A DNA stretch of 64,000 bases from Streptomyces solicavernae (lineage in GTDB: Bacteria > Actinomycetota > Actinomycetes > Streptomycetales > Streptomycetaceae). The position numbers and the translations under genes were made by a program. The stretch is taken from NCBI RefSeq assembly GCF_029968095.1, contig NZ_JASCIR010000029.1, positions 18,063 through 82,062 of the forward strand. Reading direction: 5' to 3'. The notes beneath the pieces were generated by a model. It searched no databases. It was not told the DNA's origin and saw only the letters and a list, made by a program, of their open reading frames with translations. Positions 60,235-64,000 of the stretch are shown here, in pieces. Positions within the stretch are counted from its first letter, which is position 1, and each line of letters opens with the position of its first letter.

Positions 60235-60257
60235 GCAACTATACTTATACTGGCGCC

Positions 60258-60911
60258 ATGCGGAACAGCCCCACCGACCCAGAGAACGCTGCACCCCTGA
60301 CAGGACGTCAGCGCGGCGGCCGACCCCGCGACGAACGCATCGACGCGGCCGTGCCGGACGCGGTGCTCCAGATCCTCAACGACGTCGGGTACTCCGGCCT
60401 GACCCTGGAGGCCGTCGCCGCGCTCGCGGGAACGAGCAAACCGGCCCTGCGCCGCCGCTGGCGCTCCCGGCAACACCTCGTCGTGGACGTTCTCGCCACC
60501 ACCGTGGGCACCACCCCCACGCCCGACACCGGCTGCACGCACTGCGACCTGATCGCAGGGATCGGCACCCTCAGCCACGCCTTCACCACCGCCATCGGCC
60601 GCCGCGCCCTGCCGGCCCTCGTCGCCGACCTGGCCAACGACCCGGAGCTGGAGTCCGAGTTCCTCAGCAAGTTCTTCCACCCGCGCAGAGCGTCCACGGC
60701 CGAGGCGCTGCGGCGCGGCATCGGCCGGGGCGACATCCGGGCGGACGCGGATGTCGACCTGCTCTTGGACATGCTGGCCTCCACCACCTACTACCGGGTG
60801 CTGTTCAACCATCTGCCCGTCACTCACCAGTTGGCGGAGAAGGTGGTCGTGATCGTTCTCGGGGGAGTGGCCACCGACCAGTGGCACAAAGAACACCGGG
60901 ACGACTTCTGA
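60258..60911 (+). CDS. TetR/AcrR-family regulator of the exporter
   Basis: 217 residues from ATG 60258. The HTH is RIDAAVPDAVLQILNDVGYSGLTLEAVAALAGTSKPALRRRWRSRQHLVVDVL, followed by the TetR_C_16-like domain (LANDPELESEFLSKFFHPRRAST). It is divergent from the MFS exporter and probably represses it until the product accumulates. Confidence 0.87.
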   Translation: MRNSPTDPENAAPLTGRQRGGRPRDERIDAAVPDAVLQILNDVGYSGLTLEAVAALAGTSKPALRRRWRSRQHLVVDVLATTVGTTPTPDTGCTHCDLIAGIGTLSHAFTTAIGRRALPALVADLANDPELESEFLSKFFHPRRASTAEALRRGIGRGDIRADADVDLLLDMLASTTYYRVLFNHLPVTHQLAEKVVVIVLGGVATDQWHKEHRDDF

Positions 60912-60969
60912 CGGAGGACCGACGGGGTGCAACCGCGCCCGGGCTCCTCGGGGACGACAAGGAGTTGCA

Positions 60970-63891
60970 ATGCTGAGCCGTGATGCCGAAACGTCCGCCC
61001 TGAAGAAGGTGCTGGCATCCGCCGTATCGGGACTTGGCGCCAGCCTCCTACTGGAGGGAGGCGTAGGAAGCGGAAAATCGGTCCTGGTGCGAGCCGCGTT
61101 ACGGTTCGCACGCGATGCCGGGTTCGAGGTGGTGTCCACCCGCGCCCGGCAGGCCGAACAGTCCCTGCCGGGCAGCCTTCTGGACCAAGTGCACGACCAG
61201 CTCCGTACGGCGGCAGGAGCCTCGCCGGAGCGCGACCGCATCCGCACGGCGGCCGACGCCGTACCCGAGTGCGAACCGGACGGAGCCCCCGAACAGGACG
61301 ACACCTGCGCGCAGATCCACCGGATGCACCAGCTCGTGACCGCCCTCGCCTCCCGGCGGCCGGTCCTGATCACCGTCGACGACCTGCAGTGGACCGACCA
61401 GGACTCACTGCAATGGCTCGCCCACCTCATGGCACGCCTCGACGGACTGCCGGTCGCCCTGGTCGCCGCCCTGGCCTACGGCTACACCAAACCCAAGCCC
61501 CACACGCCGCCCCGCCACCCCGGGGCGTCCTCACTGGCCGGCGTCGCCTCCGACTTCCACCGGCGCATGGTGATCCGCAACCTCGACGCCGACAGCGTCG
61601 CCTACCTGATGAGCACCGCCTTCGGCGAACCGGTCCACTCCGAGACCGCCCTGGCGCTGTACCGGTCGACCGCGGGCAACCCGTTCCTCGTCCATGCCGT
61701 CCTGCGGGAGATCTCCCACAACAGAGGCGACGCACCGCACCCGGACGCCGCGGACATCTCCGTGCTCGGCTCGGTCGAGATCGCGGAGATGTTCGCTGCC
61801 CGCTGCGCCTGGATCCCCGGCGTGGGCAAGGTCCTCGACGCCGTGGCCGTACTCGACCGCAGTGCCCGCGCCCCCCTCGTGGCCGACATCGCCGAGATAC
61901 CGGACACGGCCGCCGCCGACATGCTGCAGATGCTCACGCGGTGGGGCGTACTGCACGACCACCCGACCGGCGTCGGCTTCGCGCAACCCGTGGTCCGCGA
62001 ATCCTTCCTCATCGCGATGCCGCCCAGCGACCGGGCCCGCCTGCACACCACGAGCGCCGCCGCGCTGCACAACCAGGCCGCCCCCGCCGAACAGATCACC
62101 GGGCACCTGCTGCGCGCGGCCCCGTCAGACCAGCCCTGGGCGCACCGCATGCTGACCGAAGCGGCCGACGACGCCCTGGCCCGAGGCGCGTACACCGAGG
62201 CGGGCGCCTGCCTGCGGCGCGCCCTGGAAGGGACCGGCCCGGAACCGGGCGTGCTGCGGCGGCTCGGCCAAGTCGAACTCGCCGACGACCCGGTGGCCGC
62301 AGCAGCCCGTTTCCGGCAGGCCCTGCACCTGATGCGCGCCGACGACCAGGCGTGGGGCCAGGTCCTGGCCGAACTGGTGCAGGCGCTGGTACTGGCCGGT
62401 GACATCTCCGAGGCACTGCGCACCGCACACCGCGCGGCCGCCGACCTGGAACGCGCCGAGACGGCCGGAGAGACCGGACCGGCACGGGACGCCGGACGCG
62501 GCGCGGGCGCCATCCGCGACCTGCTGGTTCTGCTCGACAGCCGAGAAGTCCCGGGCGGCCCGCGAACCTCCTCGCCGCCCCGGCCCGTGCCCGCACCAGA
62601 CCCCTCCAGCCGGGCCCCCTGGGTCCGGCTCACCGAGTACGCCCTGGCCGCCGTGCACGCCCAGCAGAGCGGCACCCGCCGCAAGGAAGCCGTGCACTAC
62701 GCGCGCCTGGGGCTCGGCGAACCCCTGGACCCGGCCGGGCCCCGGACCGCACTACGCCTCCAGCTCGCCCTCGTCCTGTCACACGCCGGTGAGCACGCCG
62801 AAGCACTCAAGGCGTGCCGCACGTTGGGTGACGAACTGCCCCCACGCGCGCATGCCCTGTCCACCCTGGCCGGCGCAGTCCGGGCCGAATGCGCCTATCA
62901 CGCCGGGCACTTGAGGGAAGCCGTCGACACGGCCTACGAGGCACTCGAACGCGGCGGTGACCAGGAGTGGCTCGGCTCCCTGCAAGCCCGCTGGTGGCTG
63001 GGCGGGACGCTGTTCGACCTCGGCAACCCCAAAGGGGCCGGGCGACTGCTCCTCGACTCCGGCCCGGCCGACCGCACTCCGGACATGGCGCTGCCTGCTC
63101 TGCTGTTCCACCGGGGGCGGCTGCACTGCGCGCAAGGACGCACCGAGGCCGGACTGGCCGACCTGGAGGAGTGCGGCCGACGGCTCGATACGCTCGGCTG
63201 GGCCGACTCCGTCCGCTACCCGTGGCGCTCCGCGGCCGCGCTCGCCCACGCCGAACTGGGCCGCACCGACGTGGCCGGGCAACTCGCCGAGGAGGAACTC
63301 GCCCTGGCCCGGAACTGGGGCGCGGCCCACACCATCGGAGGCGCCCTGCGCGTCCTCGGCGTACTCACCCCCGGCAAGGGCCGAGGCGAACTGCTCGCCG
63401 AGGCGGCCACGATCCTCAACGACTCCGGGGCCACGGTCGAGGAGGCACGCGTCCTGCGCGACTTGGGACGAGAACTCATGCGCACCCGCAGGACCCGGGA
63501 AGCACGCGAGCAACTGCGCGCCGCCCTCGCCCTGGCCGAGCGGAGCGGCGCGGGCATGCTCGTGGAGGAGCTGCGCCGGGACCTCATGGAGGCGGGCGCG
63601 AAGCCGCGCCGTGAGACCGAGATAGGCCCCGAGTCGCTCACCCCGGCCGAGCGGCGGGCCGCGTTACTCGCCGCCGAGGGGCTGACCAACAAGGAGATCG
63701 CACTCCGGCTCTTCGTCACACGACGGACCGTGGAGATGCATCTCAGCCGCGTCTACCGCAAGTTGTCCATCTCGGACCGACGACACCTCAGCACAGCCGT
63801 CGGCGCCGCCTGCCTCCCCGACTCACCCCCCGAGCCGACCAGGACCTGCACGGTGGGCTCCGACCACACCTGCCGCAGGAAAGCGGCCTGA
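60970..63891 (+). CDS. LAL-type LuxR regulator with AAA ATPase domain
   Basis: 973 residues from ATG 60970 (AAGGAG upstream). Walker A is GGVGSGKS (30-37) and Walker B LITVDDLQWTDQDSLQWL. The middle is TPR-like helical sequence. The C-terminal LuxR HTH (about 888-945) reads SLTPAERRAALLAAEGLTNKEIALRLFVTRRTVEMHLSRVYRKL. Large ATP-binding LuxR (MalT-like) regulators are common pathway-specific activators of Streptomyces biosynthetic clusters. Located at the end of the tox cluster, it is its likely activator. It is complete and ends 109 bp before the window edge. Confidence 0.9.
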   Translation: MLSRDAETSALKKVLASAVSGLGASLLLEGGVGSGKSVLVRAALRFARDAGFEVVSTRARQAEQSLPGSLLDQVHDQLRTAAGASPERDRIRTAADAVPECEPDGAPEQDDTCAQIHRMHQLVTALASRRPVLITVDDLQWTDQDSLQWLAHLMARLDGLPVALVAALAYGYTKPKPHTPPRHPGASSLAGVASDFHRRMVIRNLDADSVAYLMSTAFGEPVHSETALALYRSTAGNPFLVHAVLREISHNRGDAPHPDAADISVLGSVEIAEMFAARCAWIPGVGKVLDAVAVLDRSARAPLVADIAEIPDTAAADMLQMLTRWGVLHDHPTGVGFAQPVVRESFLIAMPPSDRARLHTTSAAALHNQAAPAEQITGHLLRAAPSDQPWAHRMLTEAADDALARGAYTEAGACLRRALEGTGPEPGVLRRLGQVELADDPVAAAARFRQALHLMRADDQAWGQVLAELVQALVLAGDISEALRTAHRAAADLERAETAGETGPARDAGRGAGAIRDLLVLLDSREVPGGPRTSSPPRPVPAPDPSSRAPWVRLTEYALAAVHAQQSGTRRKEAVHYARLGLGEPLDPAGPRTALRLQLALVLSHAGEHAEALKACRTLGDELPPRAHALSTLAGAVRAECAYHAGHLREAVDTAYEALERGGDQEWLGSLQARWWLGGTLFDLGNPKGAGRLLLDSGPADRTPDMALPALLFHRGRLHCAQGRTEAGLADLEECGRRLDTLGWADSVRYPWRSAAALAHAELGRTDVAGQLAEEELALARNWGAAHTIGGALRVLGVLTPGKGRGELLAEAATILNDSGATVEEARVLRDLGRELMRTRRTREAREQLRAALALAERSGAGMLVEELRRDLMEAGAKPRRETEIGPESLTPAERRAALLAAEGLTNKEIALRLFVTRRTVEMHLSRVYRKLSISDRRHLSTAVGAACLPDSPPEPTRTCTVGSDHTCRRKAA

Positions 63892-63919
63892 CCTGGGATT
63901 CCGCCCGGAGGAACCCAGG
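63892..63919. terminator. Hairpin after the LAL gene
   Basis: CCTGGG (63892-63897) pairs with CCCAGG (63914-63919), extended by TTCC/GGAG-type pairing, immediately after the stop codon. The remaining 80 bp hold nothing I can assign. Confidence 0.4.
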
Positions 63920-64000
63920 CTCGCCGAGCGGCCCGCCAGGGACCTGGACGTGCCGGCGAATGCCCGCTCCGGCTCAGCCGCGTACCCGGACGAGCACCTT

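Noticed and set aside
63930..64000. 3' end of a minus-strand gene at the right edge
   Set aside because: Only about eight codons would lie inside the window before a stop; too short to support.

Overview
The window is high-GC actinobacterial DNA and almost certainly comes from a Streptomyces. Third codon positions are strongly G/C, GTG starts and 4-bp ATGA/GTGA overlaps are common, and small Streptomyces families (DUF6457, LAL regulator, a Streptomyces-style palindromic element) are present. It reads as accessory chromosome: three metabolic blocks separated by broken genes, IS and recombinase remnants and a duplicated fragment. No tRNA, rRNA or CRISPR was seen.

Layout. (1) 1-1.5 kb is decayed DNA: the C-terminus of a 2OG-Fe(II) oxygenase, a PucR-type regulator remnant and a frameshifted zinc-ribbon gene. 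(2) 1.5-8.0 kb is a tight catabolic operon (hydroxyacyl-CoA dehydrogenase-like SDR, MFS permease, acyl-CoA ligase, SDR, thiolase) followed by a TetR regulator; its substrate is unknown. (3) 8.5-13.7 kb (minus strand) is sucC-sucD-DUF6457-pntAA-pntAB-pntB. (4) 13.9-23.9 kb is an island bounded by a near-identical direct repeat of an NmrA-type gene. It holds an Lrp/AsnC regulator with a divergent MFS pump, a Tat-exported amidohydrolase, a TetR/PhyH wreck, a MarR-isochorismatase-MFS-NmrA operon and a truncated serine recombinase. (5) 23.9-48.5 kb carries a complete set of genes for growth on oxalate: a GntR/FCD regulator, a PanE2-type oxalyl-CoA reductase, pyruvate kinase, two class III CoA-transferases (frc), oxalyl-CoA decarboxylase (oxc), the NAD-dependent formate dehydrogenase fdsGBAD, an LctP-family permease, a gamma-glutamyltransferase-like enzyme, two LysR regulators, a PAS-ferredoxin fusion, and CoA-binding and HPP proteins. 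(6) 48.9-63.9 kb is a toxoflavin/azapteridine-type biosynthetic cluster (toxB, toxC, toxD, toxE and toxA homologues plus extra genes) with an MFS exporter, a TetR and a LAL regulator.

How block 3 joins block 5. Eight copies of one operator-like motif, approximately GGATACTGTATRCANTCY, lie in front of sucC, panE2, the frc-1 region (two copies), the PAS-ferredoxin/CoA-binding pair, the LysR-oxc-frc operon, fdsG and an acyl-CoA dehydrogenase-like gene. All eight fall between 13.7 and 48.5 kb. The simplest reading is that the GntR protein at 23.9 kb controls one regulon. Oxalate is activated by CoA transfer, with SucCD able to recharge succinyl-CoA for priming. Oxc makes formyl-CoA, Frc releases formate, Fds oxidises formate to CO2 with NADH, and PntAB converts NADH to NADPH for reduction of oxalyl-CoA to glyoxylate. 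Carbon may then leave through glycerate and pyruvate kinase. This is inference from families and motif placement; no binding or growth data are available here.

In block 6, ToxB and ToxE are paralogues of the riboflavin enzymes RibA and RibD and ToxA is an N-methyltransferase. Features not in the core five-gene tox set are a tandem flavodoxin-fold protein, a second methyltransferase, a secreted SGNH hydrolase and a miniature inverted-repeat element that supplies the toxC stop codon.
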